Below are positions 42,778-51,602 of a DNA stretch of 64,000 nucleotides, piece by piece; the first letter of the stretch is position 1, and each line of letters starts with the position of its first letter. Source of the stretch: Variovorax sp. UMC13 (GTDB lineage: Bacteria > Pseudomonadota > Gammaproteobacteria > Burkholderiales > Burkholderiaceae_C). The notes under the pieces were generated by a model that saw only the letters and a program-made list of their open reading frames with translations, did no database searches and was not told where the DNA came from. Position numbers and translations under genes: made by a program. Location: positions 44,372-108,371 of the forward strand of contig NZ_LZZW01000041.1 in assembly GCF_014170375.1 (NCBI RefSeq). The letters run 5' to 3'.

Positions 42778-44304
42778 ATGAGTCTGTCTTTGGTGCAAAG
42801 CCGTGCCTTGCTGGGGCTCGAAGCGGCCAGCGTCACCGTCGAGGTGCATCTGGCCAACGGACTGCCCAGCTTCACGCTGGTGGGGCTGGCCGAGGTCGAG
42901 GTCAAGGAGGCGCGCGAACGCGTGCGCTCGGCGATCCAGAACGCCGGGCTGGAGTTTCCCCACAACAAGCGCATCACCGTGAACCTGGCACCGGCCGACC
43001 TGCCCAAGGATTCGGGCCGCTTCGACCTGCCGATCGCGCTCGGCATCCTGGCGGCCAGCGGCCAGATCGATGCCGCCCGGCTGGCCGGCCACGAATTCGC
43101 AGGTGAGCTCTCACTCTCGGGCCATCTGCGGCCGGTGCGGGGCGCACTGGCCATGGCGCTGGCGCTGCACACGCGCGGCGTGGCGACCCGGCTGGTGCTG
43201 CCCGCCGACAGTGCGCAGGAAGCCGCGCTGGTGCCCGGCGCCGAGATCTATGGCGCGCAACACCTGCTCGACGTGGTCGGCCAGTTCCTGACGCAGGCCG
43301 AGGGCGCGGCCGCGCCTGCCGCCGAGGGCTGGGCGCGCGTCCATGCGCAGCCCGGCGCACCGGCCGCACCCGGGCCCGACCTGGCCGACGTCAAGGGTCA
43401 TGCGGGGATCAAGCGGGCGCTCGAGATCGCCGCCGCGGGCCAGCATCGCCTGCTGATGGTGGGTCCGCCGGGTTCGGGCAAGTCGATGCTGGCCCAGCGC
43501 TTCGCCGGGCTGCTGCCGCCCATGACGGTCGAGGAGGCGCTGGAGAGCGCCGCCATCGCCAGCCTCGGCGGCCGCTTCGCCATCGAACGCTGGATGTGCC
43601 GCCCGACCGCGAGCCCGCACCACACGGCCAGCGCGGTGGCGCTGGTGGGCGGCGGTTCGCCGCCACGGCCGGGCGAGATCTCGATGGCGCACCAGGGCGT
43701 GCTCTTCCTCGACGAGTTCCCCGAATTCGCCCGCGCGGCGCTCGAGGCGCTGCGCGAGCCGCTCGAGACCGGCACCATCACCATCGCGCGGGCCGCGCGA
43801 CGCGCCGAATTCCCGGCCCGCTTCCAGCTGATCGCCGCGATGAACCCCTGCCCCTGCGGCTTCCTGGGCTCGGCCCTCAAGGCCTGCCGCTGCACGCCCG
43901 AGCAGGTGGCGCGCTACCAGGGCAAGCTCAGCGGGCCCCTGCTCGACCGCATCGACCTGCACGTCGAAGTGCCGGCGATACCGCCGCAGCAGTTGCTCGA
44001 TGCCGCGCCGGGCGAGTCGACCGCCGCCATCCGCGCACGCGTCGTCTCCGCACGCGAGCGTGCGATGGCGCGCCAGGGCACGCCCAACCAGGCGCTGCAG
44101 GGCACGGCCATCGACCGCCACGCCTCGCTGGCCGCCGAGGGGCTGCAGCTGCTGCACACGGCCGCGAGCCGGCTGGGCTGGTCGGCGCGCAGCACGCACC
44201 GCGCGCTCAAGGTGGCGCGCACCATCGCCGACCTGGCGGGCGCCGAAGCGGTGCAGCCGGCGCACGTGGCCGAGGCCGTGCAGTACCGGCGCGCGCTGCG
44301 CTGA
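42778..44304 (+). CDS. comM: ComM/YifB-family Mg-chelatase-like AAA ATPase
   Basis: A 508-residue protein. It has an N-terminal Lon-protease-like domain (about 1-165, starting MSLSLVQSRALLG), AAA core with Walker A GPPGSGKSM and Walker B GVLFLDEFPEF, zinc-binding CPCGFLGSALKACRCTPEQVARYQ with four cysteines, and a C-terminal helical Mg-chelatase domain. ComM is a hexameric helicase promoting branch migration during natural transformation. An upstream in-frame ATG (42709) exists but MSLSLVQS is the family start. It is divergent from torF. Confidence 0.93.
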   Translation: MSLSLVQSRALLGLEAASVTVEVHLANGLPSFTLVGLAEVEVKEARERVRSAIQNAGLEFPHNKRITVNLAPADLPKDSGRFDLPIALGILAASGQIDAARLAGHEFAGELSLSGHLRPVRGALAMALALHTRGVATRLVLPADSAQEAALVPGAEIYGAQHLLDVVGQFLTQAEGAAAPAAEGWARVHAQPGAPAAPGPDLADVKGHAGIKRALEIAAAGQHRLLMVGPPGSGKSMLAQRFAGLLPPMTVEEALESAAIASLGGRFAIERWMCRPTASPHHTASAVALVGGGSPPRPGEISMAHQGVLFLDEFPEFARAALEALREPLETGTITIARAARRAEFPARFQLIAAMNPCPCGFLGSALKACRCTPEQVARYQGKLSGPLLDRIDLHVEVPAIPPQQLLDAAPGESTAAIRARVVSARERAMARQGTPNQALQGTAIDRHASLAAEGLQLLHTAASRLGWSARSTHRALKVARTIADLAGAEAVQPAHVAEAVQYRRALR

Positions 44305-44317
44305 TCAGCGCGCGCTC

Positions 44318-45502
44318 TTAGAGCAGCCCGCGCTTGGCCAAGTTGCGCATCAACGCCGTGATGCCGAAGGTCCAGCGCGGCGCCTGGTCGGCGTGCACCA
44401 CGCGGTTGACCAGCGCGCCGAGTTCGGGCGCCGAGATCGTGACCTGGTCGCCCACCACGTGGGTGAAGCCCTGGCCCGGGCCGTGGCGGTCCTGCGTGGG
44501 CGCGAACATGGTGCCCAGGAACAGCATCAGGCCGTCGGGATAGTCGTGGTGTTCGCCGATGGCCTGGCCGACCAGGTCGAGCGGGTCGCGGCTGATCTTC
44601 GACAACGAGCTCGAACCTTCGAGCGTGAAGCCCTCGGGGCCCTTGACCTGCAGCACCACCGTGATGCGGCGCACGTCCTCGATGCCGAAGCCGGCATCGA
44701 ACAGCCGGACGAAGGGGCCGATCGCGCAGGAGGCGTTGTTGTCCTTGGCCTTGCCCAGCAGCAGCGCGCTGCGGCCTTCGAAGTCGCGCAGGTTGACGTC
44801 GTTGCCCAGCGCCGCGCCCAGGGTCTGGCCGCGGCTGTTGACGGCCAGCACCACCTCGGGCTCGGGGTTGTTCCAGACCGAGCCCGCATGGATGCCCACG
44901 TCGGCGCCGGTGCCCACGGCCGCCAGCACCGGGGCCTTGGTGAAGATCTCGGCGTCGGGGCCGATGCCCACTTCGAGGTACTGCGACCACGCGCCCTGCG
45001 CGATCAGCACCTCCTTCACCCGCGCGGCCTCGGGCGAGCCCGGCACGATGCCCGCGAGGTTGTCGCCGAGCACGCTGCCCAGCGCCTGGCGCGTGGCCTC
45101 GGCGCGCGAGGCGTCGCCGCGGGCCTGCTCCTCGATCACGCGTTCGAGCAGGCTCTCGACGAAGGTCACGCCGCTGGCCTTGACCGCCTGCAGGTCGCAG
45201 GGCGCGAGCAGCCAGGGCTGCGTGGCATCGCGGGCGCTCTCGTCGCTGTTGGCGATCACCGCGTCGAGCGCGGCGATGCGCGGCGCGATGCCGTCTTCCA
45301 GCGCCGCGCGCACCGCGACCGCCGGGGCATCGCCTTCGAGCAGCTGGCTCAGGGTGGGCGCCACGCGCGAGAGGTCGTGCAGATGGTCGCCATGCACCGC
45401 GACCAGCACCGGCCCGACTTCGGGCAGCCAGATCCGGCCGACCAGCGTGGCGGTCGCGGCGTCGCGCGGAAGGGCGGAGAAAATGTCGAGGGCGAGGGGC
45501 AT
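44318..45502 (-). CDS. Fumarylacetoacetate hydrolase (FAH) family protein
   Basis: A 394-residue enzyme. It is longer than the usual 280-residue FAH fold because of a mixed N-terminal domain. The C-terminal FAH part has VGIGPDAEIFTKAPVL, SVWNNPEPEVVLAVNSRG (acidic metal ligands), LGNDVNLRDFEGRSALLLGKAKDNN and the LMLFLGTMFAPTQDR segment. Members hydrolyse C-C bonds or dehydrate/decarboxylate keto-acids in aromatic or sugar catabolism; this subgroup often accompanies 2-keto-3-deoxy-sugar or arabinose pathways. No linked pathway genes are adjacent. It is divergent from the acyltransferase gene, with 214 bp between them in which I find no gene. Confidence 0.83.
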   Translation of the reverse strand: MPLALDIFSALPRDAATATLVGRIWLPEVGPVLVAVHGDHLHDLSRVAPTLSQLLEGDAPAVAVRAALEDGIAPRIAALDAVIANSDESARDATQPWLLAPCDLQAVKASGVTFVESLLERVIEEQARGDASRAEATRQALGSVLGDNLAGIVPGSPEAARVKEVLIAQGAWSQYLEVGIGPDAEIFTKAPVLAAVGTGADVGIHAGSVWNNPEPEVVLAVNSRGQTLGAALGNDVNLRDFEGRSALLLGKAKDNNASCAIGPFVRLFDAGFGIEDVRRITVVLQVKGPEGFTLEGSSSLSKISRDPLDLVGQAIGEHHDYPDGLMLFLGTMFAPTQDRHGPGQGFTHVVGDQVTISAPELGALVNRVVHADQAPRWTFGITALMRNLAKRGLL

Positions 45503-45716
45503 GGTGTGTCTCTGGAATCTTGGAATGGAAGAACGCGACGCGCGCGGACGAAGGCCCGGGCGGCGCAGTCCGCAACGATAACGCCTGCTGTTGGACCTGC
45601 GAAGCGAGGGGCTTTGGCGAGCGGGTTTGCGCTGCATCATCTCCCGGCTTCGCGCCATGCGCACAATCAACCCTTCTGCGCGCGCCGCACCTCCCCTCTC
45701 TTCCGCACCGACACCC

Positions 45717-46625
45717 ATGCTTGGATTCCTCCCCCCGTTCGTCCGCGGCGTCATCGCCGGCCTGCTGCTGGTGATCAACACGCTGTTCTGGTGTGCGTTG
45801 CTGCTGCTGCTCTCGCTGGTCAAGCTGCTGCTGCCCTTTGCGGCCATACGCCGCGGCATCGACCCGGTGCTCAACGCCATCGCCACCGCCTGGATCGCCT
45901 GCAACAGCGGCTGGATGCGGCTCACGCAGCGCACCACCTGGGACGTGCAGGGCGTCGAGGGCCTGGCCTACCGCGGCTGGTACCTGGTGAATGCCAACCA
46001 CCAGTCCTGGGTCGACATCTTCGTGCTGCAGCACACGATGAACCGGCGCATCCCGCTGCTCAAGTTCTTCCTCAAGCAGCAGCTGATCTACGTGCCGGTG
46101 ATCGGCCTGGCCTGGTGGGCGCTGGACTTTCCCTTCATGAAGCGCCATTCGAAGGCCGACCTGCGCAAGAACCCCGCGCTGCGCGGCCAGGACCGCGAGA
46201 CCACGCGCCGTGCCTGCGAGAAGTTCGCGCTGGTGCCCACCAGCGTGATGAACTTCGCCGAGGGCACGCGCTTCACCGCCGCCAAGCACCAGGGCCAGTC
46301 CTCGCCCTACCGTCACCTGCTCAAGCCCAAGGCCGGCGCGCTGGCGCTGGCGCTGGACGCGATGGGCGAGAAGTTCCAGTCGCTGATCGACGTGACCATC
46401 GTCTATCCCGAGGGCGTGCCCAGCTTCTGGGACTTCCTGTGCGGCCGCACGACGCGCGTGATGCTGCGTGCGCGCGAGGTGCCGATCCCGGCCGAACTGG
46501 GCCGGGGCGACTACGAGGCCGACTCGGCCTTCCGCGGCAGCTTCCACCGCTGGCTGGCCGAGCTCTGGGCCTTCAAGGACGCGCAGATCGAGACGCTGCT
46601 CGCGTCCGCGAAGACCAGGGGTTAA
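45717..46625 (+). CDS. Lysophospholipid acyltransferase, YihG/PlsC-like
   Basis: A 302-residue membrane enzyme. The N-terminal hydrophobic helix pair is about 10-42. The HX4D acyltransferase motif is in NANHQSWVDIF, LKFFLKQQLIYVPVIGLAWWALDFPFMKR is the membrane reentrant region, and FAEGTRFT is motif III. It is the YihG-type 1-acyl-sn-glycerol-3-phosphate acyltransferase fold with the long C-terminus. Its TAA stop overlaps that of nicB by 3 bp tail to tail (46622-46625), so a transcript running past either gene would be antisense to the other. Confidence 0.87.
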   Translation: MLGFLPPFVRGVIAGLLLVINTLFWCALLLLLSLVKLLLPFAAIRRGIDPVLNAIATAWIACNSGWMRLTQRTTWDVQGVEGLAYRGWYLVNANHQSWVDIFVLQHTMNRRIPLLKFFLKQQLIYVPVIGLAWWALDFPFMKRHSKADLRKNPALRGQDRETTRRACEKFALVPTSVMNFAEGTRFTAAKHQGQSSPYRHLLKPKAGALALALDAMGEKFQSLIDVTIVYPEGVPSFWDFLCGRTTRVMLRAREVPIPAELGRGDYEADSAFRGSFHRWLAELWAFKDAQIETLLASAKTRG

Positions 46626-49600
46626 GGCGGCGTGGCGGCGCGCACGCGCGCCACGTCCTTCGCCAGCTCGGGCCAGGGCGCGGCCTGCGGCGCGAAGCGC
46701 GCGCGCATGTAGCCGGCCAGTTCGGCGATCTGCGCATCGTCGAGCGCCTCGCGGAAGGCGGGCATGAAGCCGATGTCCTTCGAGGCCGGCTCGCGCACCC
46801 CATCGAGGATGGTGCGCAGCAGGTTGTCGGGCCGGTCGCTCCTCAGGTTGCTGTTGAGCGCCAGCGGCGTGTTCACGCCCAGCAGCGTCGGGCCGTCGCC
46901 GTCGTGGTGGCAGGCCGCGCAGGCGTTGTCGAACAGGCGCTGCGGCGCGCCCATCAGGCGGCCCTTGTTGGCCGCCGCGGCCTGCACGGCCTGCGTGGCG
47001 AGGGCCTGCGGATCGGGCACCTCGGGGTTGAAGGAGGCGAGGTAGGTGCTCATCGCGCGGATGTCGGCGTCGGGCACCTGGGCCAGCTCGCGCACCACCT
47101 CGGCCATCGGCCCGCCGGCCGTGCCGTGCGCGGGCGCGTGGCCGTTGCGCAGGTAGCGGTAGAGCGATTCGGCGTCCCAGGGCACGGCCGACTTCGAGCG
47201 GCCGGTGAGCGCGGGCGCCTCCCAGCCGTCGACCATCGCGCCCGACAGGAAGGCGCTGCCGCCCTGCTCCGCGCCCAGCGCATTGCGCGGCGTGTGGCAG
47301 GCGCCGCAATGGCCCAGGCCGTTGACCAGGTAGGCGCCGCGGTTCCATTCGGCGCTCTGCGTGGCGACCGGCGCATAGGGCGCGGGATCGTGGAACAGCG
47401 CGTTCCAGCCGGCCATCAGCGGGCGCACGCTGTAGGGGAATTTCAGGTCCGACTTCGGCGTCGCGGCGACCACCGGCGGCAGCGACATGAAGTAGGCGTA
47501 GAGCGCCTGCAGGTCGTCGTCGGTGGTCTTGGCGAAGGCCGTGTACGGAAAGGCCGGGTACAGGTGGTGGCCGTCGCGCGAGACGCCCTCGCGCATCGCG
47601 CGCTGGAAGGCGCTGAAGGACCAGCGGCCCAGGCCGGTCTCGGGATCGGGCGTGAGGTTGGTGGTGTAGATCGTGCCGAAGGGCGTGTCCATCGCGCGCC
47701 CTCCCGCGTTGGGCGTGCCGCCCGCGGCCGTGTGGCAGACCGCGCAGTCGCCCATCGCGGCCAGCACGCGGCCGCGCTCGATGGTGGTGGCGCTGTAGAC
47801 CGGCGCGGTGAGCGACACCGGCGCGATGACCGAGCGCCAGCCCAGCAGGCCGGCGACCACGCCGAGGCCGCCGATGACCAGCGCGGCGCCGGTGGCCCAG
47901 ACGCCTTTGCGTTGAGGCCAGGGCGCATCGGTCTTGCTCCTTCCCCTTTCGGAGGAAGGCTGGGATGGGGGCACGGCAGCCTCACCTCGCCCAGGCCGCA
48001 GGCCTCCACCCCCGCCCTCCCCCGGAGGGGGAGGGAGTGAAGCCCCGTTCAATGCGGCCAGCACCATCTCCGGCGTGAACGGCGGCGACCGGAAACGCAC
48101 GCCCGTCGCGTCGAAGATCGCGTTCGCGATCGCGGCCGTGCCCGGCACCGAGGACGATTCGCCCGCGCCCAGCGGCGCCTCGCCCTGGCGCGGCATGTGC
48201 ATCACCTCGATCACCGGCACCTGGCGGAAGTTGAGGATCGGGTAGCCGCCCCACTCGCGGTTGGCGACCACGCCCGAGGCGGGCCGGCCCGCCATGACTT
48301 CGCCGGCGGGCGCGCCGCCGGCCTGCTGGGGCGCGAAGCGCACCTCTTCCATCAGCGCGCGGCTGGTGGTCTGGATCACGTTGCCGTGGATCTGGTGCTC
48401 GACGCCCGCGGGGTTGACCATCATCCCGGCGTCGTGGCCCACCACCACGCGGCGCACATGCACCTCGCCGGTCACGCGGTTGACCTCCACGTCGGCCACC
48501 CAGGCGGCCCAGGCCGCGCCGAAGCCCGGCCACTTGCTGTGGATGTAGCGCGCATAGGCGAAGCCCTGGCCGAAAAGAATGTCGCCGCCTTCTCCGAGCC
48601 CGCCATCGGCGTTCTCCTGCGGCCCGGTGCGCATGCGCCAGCCGGCCTTCTGCGCCGTGGCCTGCACCAGCTCGGCGGCGCGCGGGTCGTGCAGGTGACG
48701 CAGCCGGAACTGCACCGGGTCGACGCCGGCCGCGGTCGCGAGTTCGTCGATGTACGACTCGTGCGCGAAAGAGCTGGGCAGCGCCGACACGCCGCGCAGC
48801 CACGAGGCGCGCACGATCGGCGCCATGTCGTTGACCTTCACCCGCAGGTTGTCGACCGTGTAGGGCGGGCGCGCGGTGCGGTCGCCCATCTCGTAGGCCT
48901 GCGCCACCGGCTCGACCGTGCGCGTGAGCAGCAGCGCCAGCGTGGGCGCGCCGTTCGACGGGTACGAGGTCTCGAAGTCGTAGGCGGCAATGCCGCCCTC
49001 GGCATCGAGGCCGCCGTTGACTTCCATCAGCTGCGCCGCGCCCTTGGGCTCCCACGCGTGCTCCTGCTCGCGCGAGAGCTGCACCCGCACCGGCGCACCG
49101 ACGGCGCGCGCCAGCAGCGCGGCGTCGGCCGCCACGTCGTCGGCGCCGTTGCGGCCGTAGCAGCCCGCGGCCTCCATGCGCACCACGTCGATCTGCAGAT
49201 CCTGCAGGCCCATGAGTTTGGCGAGGTCGGCGCGCAGCACATGCGGGTTCTGCGACCCGGCCCACACCTTGAGTTGGAAACCGTCGGCCGCGTCGACGCA
49301 CCAGTCGGCCAGCGCGCACGAGGGCCCGATCGACGCATGCATCTGGTAGGGCCACACATAGGTGCGCCGCATCGGCTGCGCGGCGCGTGCCAGGGCGCCG
49401 TCGACATCGCCGTCGTCGACCAGCAGGCGCTGCGTCGCGGGGTTGTCGCGCAGTGCCTGCGCCACGTCCGACAGGTCGGGCATGCCGGGCCAGGCCTTCC
49501 AGCGCACGCGCAGTTCGCGCATCGCCTGCTCGGCGTGCTCTTCGCGCTCGGCCACCACGCCAACGAAGTCGCGCAGCACCACCACCGCGCGGATGCCGGG

Positions 49601-50374
49601 GATGTGCGCGATCGAGGCTTCGTCGACCGACTCCAGCGTGTTGCCGATGTAGTCGCCGTGGTCGGCGCCCGCATAGGGCGGGCGCACCACGCGGCCGTGC
49701 AGCATGCCGGGCACGCGCATGTCGTGCACGAACACCAGCTCGCCCGCGAGCTTGGCCGGGATGTCGACGCGCGACTGGCGCGTGCCGACCAGCTTGTAGT
49801 CGGCCGCGTTCTTGAGTGGCGCATGGAGGTCGAGCGTGAGCACGGTGCGCTGGCCCGCGACCAGCGCGCCGATCGTCAGGCGCTGCGCCGCGTCGGCCTT
49901 CAGGCTCACGACGCCGTCGTCGATGCGCAGCGCCTCGACGGGCACGCCGAAGTGCGCGGCCGCGCGCGCCAGCAGCCAGGCGCGCGCCTGCGCCGCGGCG
50001 GCGCGCAGGGGCACGGCATGGATCTGGATCGAGGCGCTGGCGATGGTCGCGCCCTGGTTGGGCGCGCGCGCCGTGTCGCCCAGCACCATGTTCAAGGCAC
50101 CGAGCGGCACGTCGAGCTCTTCGGCCGCGATCTGCGCCAGCGCGGTGCGGATGCCCGTGCCCAGGTCGACGTGGCCGTTGAGGGCGGTCACGCTGCCGTC
50201 GTCCCACACGGCGATCAGGATCTCGTCGCCCTCGGCCGGGTTGCCCGCCACCGCGATCGGCTGCCCCTTGGCCGGCGCCATCGGCGGCGGCGTGGGCCGG
50301 CTCACGACCAGCACGCCCTCGGCCGAGAGGAAGTCGCCGCGGGTGTGCGGCAGGTCGGCGCGCCGCGCGCTCAT
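46622..50374 (-). CDS. nicB: Nicotinate dehydrogenase-like molybdopterin subunit fused to a triheme cytochrome c
   Basis: A 1250-residue fusion. Residues 1-778 form the xanthine-dehydrogenase-family large subunit with base Glu E739 in LGAGESSSVPG. Residues about 825-845 are a transmembrane helix. The remainder is a triheme cytochrome c domain with CAVCH (877-881), CGACH (1023-1027) and CAACH (1152-1156). NicB of Pseudomonas putida has the same layout, about 1190 residues. Together with NicA it hydroxylates nicotinate to 6-hydroxynicotinate and passes electrons to hemes. There is no export signal, so the Mo domain is probably cytoplasmic and the hemes periplasmic. The linker 779-815 comes from a repeat-like sequence. 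The start overlaps the nicA stop (ATGA). Confidence 0.85.
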   Translation of the reverse strand: MSARRADLPHTRGDFLSAEGVLVVSRPTPPPMAPAKGQPIAVAGNPAEGDEILIAVWDDGSVTALNGHVDLGTGIRTALAQIAAEELDVPLGALNMVLGDTARAPNQGATIASASIQIHAVPLRAAAAQARAWLLARAAAHFGVPVEALRIDDGVVSLKADAAQRLTIGALVAGQRTVLTLDLHAPLKNAADYKLVGTRQSRVDIPAKLAGELVFVHDMRVPGMLHGRVVRPPYAGADHGDYIGNTLESVDEASIAHIPGIRAVVVLRDFVGVVAEREEHAEQAMRELRVRWKAWPGMPDLSDVAQALRDNPATQRLLVDDGDVDGALARAAQPMRRTYVWPYQMHASIGPSCALADWCVDAADGFQLKVWAGSQNPHVLRADLAKLMGLQDLQIDVVRMEAAGCYGRNGADDVAADAALLARAVGAPVRVQLSREQEHAWEPKGAAQLMEVNGGLDAEGGIAAYDFETSYPSNGAPTLALLLTRTVEPVAQAYEMGDRTARPPYTVDNLRVKVNDMAPIVRASWLRGVSALPSSFAHESYIDELATAAGVDPVQFRLRHLHDPRAAELVQATAQKAGWRMRTGPQENADGGLGEGGDILFGQGFAYARYIHSKWPGFGAAWAAWVADVEVNRVTGEVHVRRVVVGHDAGMMVNPAGVEHQIHGNVIQTTSRALMEEVRFAPQQAGGAPAGEVMAGRPASGVVANREWGGYPILNFRQVPVIEVMHMPRQGEAPLGAGESSSVPGTAAIANAIFDATGVRFRSPPFTPEMVLAALNGASLPPPPGEGGGGGLRPGRGEAAVPPSQPSSERGRSKTDAPWPQRKGVWATGAALVIGGLGVVAGLLGWRSVIAPVSLTAPVYSATTIERGRVLAAMGDCAVCHTAAGGTPNAGGRAMDTPFGTIYTTNLTPDPETGLGRWSFSAFQRAMREGVSRDGHHLYPAFPYTAFAKTTDDDLQALYAYFMSLPPVVAATPKSDLKFPYSVRPLMAGWNALFHDPAPYAPVATQSAEWNRGAYLVNGLGHCGACHTPRNALGAEQGGSAFLSGAMVDGWEAPALTGRSKSAVPWDAESLYRYLRNGHAPAHGTAGGPMAEVVRELAQVPDADIRAMSTYLASFNPEVPDPQALATQAVQAAAANKGRLMGAPQRLFDNACAACHHDGDGPTLLGVNTPLALNSNLRSDRPDNLLRTILDGVREPASKDIGFMPAFREALDDAQIAELAGYMRARFAPQAAPWPELAKDVARVRAATPP
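47930..48040. repeat. Repeat-like sequence inside the nicB fusion, encoding its linker
   Basis: The DNA contains arms CCCCTTTCGGAGGAAGG and CCTCCCCCGGAGGGGGAGG around CCTCACCTCGCCCAGGCCGCAGGCC. This resembles the common proteobacterial intergenic repeats of the CCCTCACCCC..GGAGAGGG kind. It encodes a low-complexity Pro/Gly/Arg/Ser stretch between the molybdopterin and cytochrome domains with no similarity to either. It is in frame and open. Confidence 0.6.
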
Positions 50375-50847
50375 GCGGCGCCGCCGGCGATGCGTTCGGC
50401 CGCCAGCTGCACCGCGCGCACGATCTCGACATGCGTGCCGCAGCGGCAGAAGTTGCCCGAGAGTTCGGCGCGGATGCGCGCCTCGCTGGGCCGCGCTTCG
50501 CGCGCCAGCAGGGCCGCGGCCTGCATCACCATGCCGTTGAGGCAGTAGCCGCATTGGGCGGCCTGCGCGTCCTCGAAGGCTTGCTGCACGGGGTGCCAGT
50601 GGGCACGCGAGCCCAGTCCTTCGAGCGTGGTGATCTCTCGCCCATGCACACCATGCGCCGGAATCACGCAGCTGCGCGCCGCCACGCCGTCGACCCAGAC
50701 GGTGCAGGCGCCGCACTGCCCGAGCCCGCAGCCGTACTTCGGCCCGTTGAGGCCGAGTTCGTTGCGCAGCACATGGAGCAGCGTCGCCTCGTGCGACACG
50801 GCCAGCGTGGTCGCGCGCGAGTTGACGACGAGTGCGAGTTCGACCAA
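50371..50847 (-). CDS. nicA: Nicotinate dehydrogenase-like [2Fe-2S] subunit
   Basis: A 158-residue protein with two 2Fe-2S clusters. The plant-type cluster is C40, C45, C48 and C60 (GCGLGQCGACTVWVDG). The second is C99, C102, C134 and C136 (CGYC and FCRCG). The length equals that of NicA of P. putida. It passes electrons from the molybdenum site to the heme domain of NicB. It lies 13 bp after the nicotinamidase gene, and its stop overlaps the nicB start. The isoquinoline oxidoreductase small subunit IorA is similar, so substrate assignment rests on the neighbours. Confidence 0.85.
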   Translation of the reverse strand: MVELALVVNSRATTLAVSHEATLLHVLRNELGLNGPKYGCGLGQCGACTVWVDGVAARSCVIPAHGVHGREITTLEGLGSRAHWHPVQQAFEDAQAAQCGYCLNGMVMQAAALLAREARPSEARIRAELSGNFCRCGTHVEIVRAVQLAAERIAGGAA

Positions 50848-50860
50848 CGCAGCGCCTGGC

Positions 50861-51568
50861 CTAGCCGATGTCGGAGGACTGGATGCGCTTCACGCCCTTG
50901 GACGCCATCTGCTTCCAGGCCGCGGCCAGCGAACCGTTGAGGTCGATGCCGCGCGTCGCGTCCTCGATCACATAGGCCTCGAAGCCGGCCTTGCGCGCGT
51001 CCATCGCGGTCCAGGCGACGCAGAAGTCGGTGGCCAGGCCGGTGACGAACACGGTCTTGATGCCGCGCGCCTTGAGGTAGCCGGCCAGGCCGGTCGCGGT
51101 CTTGTGGTCGGCTTCCTCGAAGGCCGAGTAGCTGTCCATCTCCTTGTGGAAGCCCTTGCGGATGATCAGCTGCGCGGTCGGCACCTTGAGCTCCTTGCCC
51201 AGCGCGGCGTCCTCGGTGCCCTGCACGCAATGGTCGGGCCACAGCACCTGGGTGCCGTAGTTGAGCTTGGTGGTCTCGAAGGGCTTCTTGCCCGAGTAGG
51301 TGCTCGCGAAGGAGGCATGGCCCGCGGTGTGCCAGTCCTGCGTGACCACGATGTTCTCGAACGACGGCGCCAGCGCGTTGATCACCGGGATCACCTCGTT
51401 GCCACCCTTGACCGCGAGCGTGCCGCCTTCGAGGAAGCAGTTCTGCACGTCGACCACGATCAGCGCGGCCTTGCCGCCGGGCTTGAGCTTTCCCGCGGCG
51501 AAGAGCTGCGGCGACAGCGCGACCAGCCCGAGGGCGGCGCCGGCTTGGAGAACGGTTCTGCGGTGCAT
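50861..51568 (-). CDS. pncA: Exported nicotinamidase (isochorismatase-like hydrolase)
   Basis: A 235-residue enzyme with the full PncA catalytic triad D40, K138 and C183 (VVDVQNCF, IIRKGFHK, GLATDFCV). The metal-site residues are D78, H80 and H84 (QDWHTAGHASF). It converts nicotinamide to nicotinate. Unlike ordinary cytosolic PncA it carries MHRRTVLQAGAALGLVALSP, a Tat- or Sec-type signal, so it should work in the periplasm. It lies between livF and nicA on the same strand, feeding nicotinate to the import/hydroxylation steps. Confidence 0.88.
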   Translation of the reverse strand: MHRRTVLQAGAALGLVALSPQLFAAGKLKPGGKAALIVVDVQNCFLEGGTLAVKGGNEVIPVINALAPSFENIVVTQDWHTAGHASFASTYSGKKPFETTKLNYGTQVLWPDHCVQGTEDAALGKELKVPTAQLIIRKGFHKEMDSYSAFEEADHKTATGLAGYLKARGIKTVFVTGLATDFCVAWTAMDARKAGFEAYVIEDATRGIDLNGSLAAAWKQMASKGVKRIQSSDIG

Positions 51569-51602
51569 GGTGGAACTCCTGACGAGGTGATGAGGAAGGG
51601 GA

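Noticed and set aside
43914..47348. An 1144-residue minus-strand frame across comM, the FAH gene and the acyltransferase
   Set aside because: Composition is repetitive His/Gln/Gly/Arg and it crosses genes on both strands with complete motif sets; a shadow frame.
46622..50374. Possible frameshift or sequencing error joining two genes in nicB
   Set aside because: The frame is continuous, the domain order equals that of NicB in Pseudomonas, and the linker is fully open. A true fusion is the simpler reading, although the linker origin is unusual.
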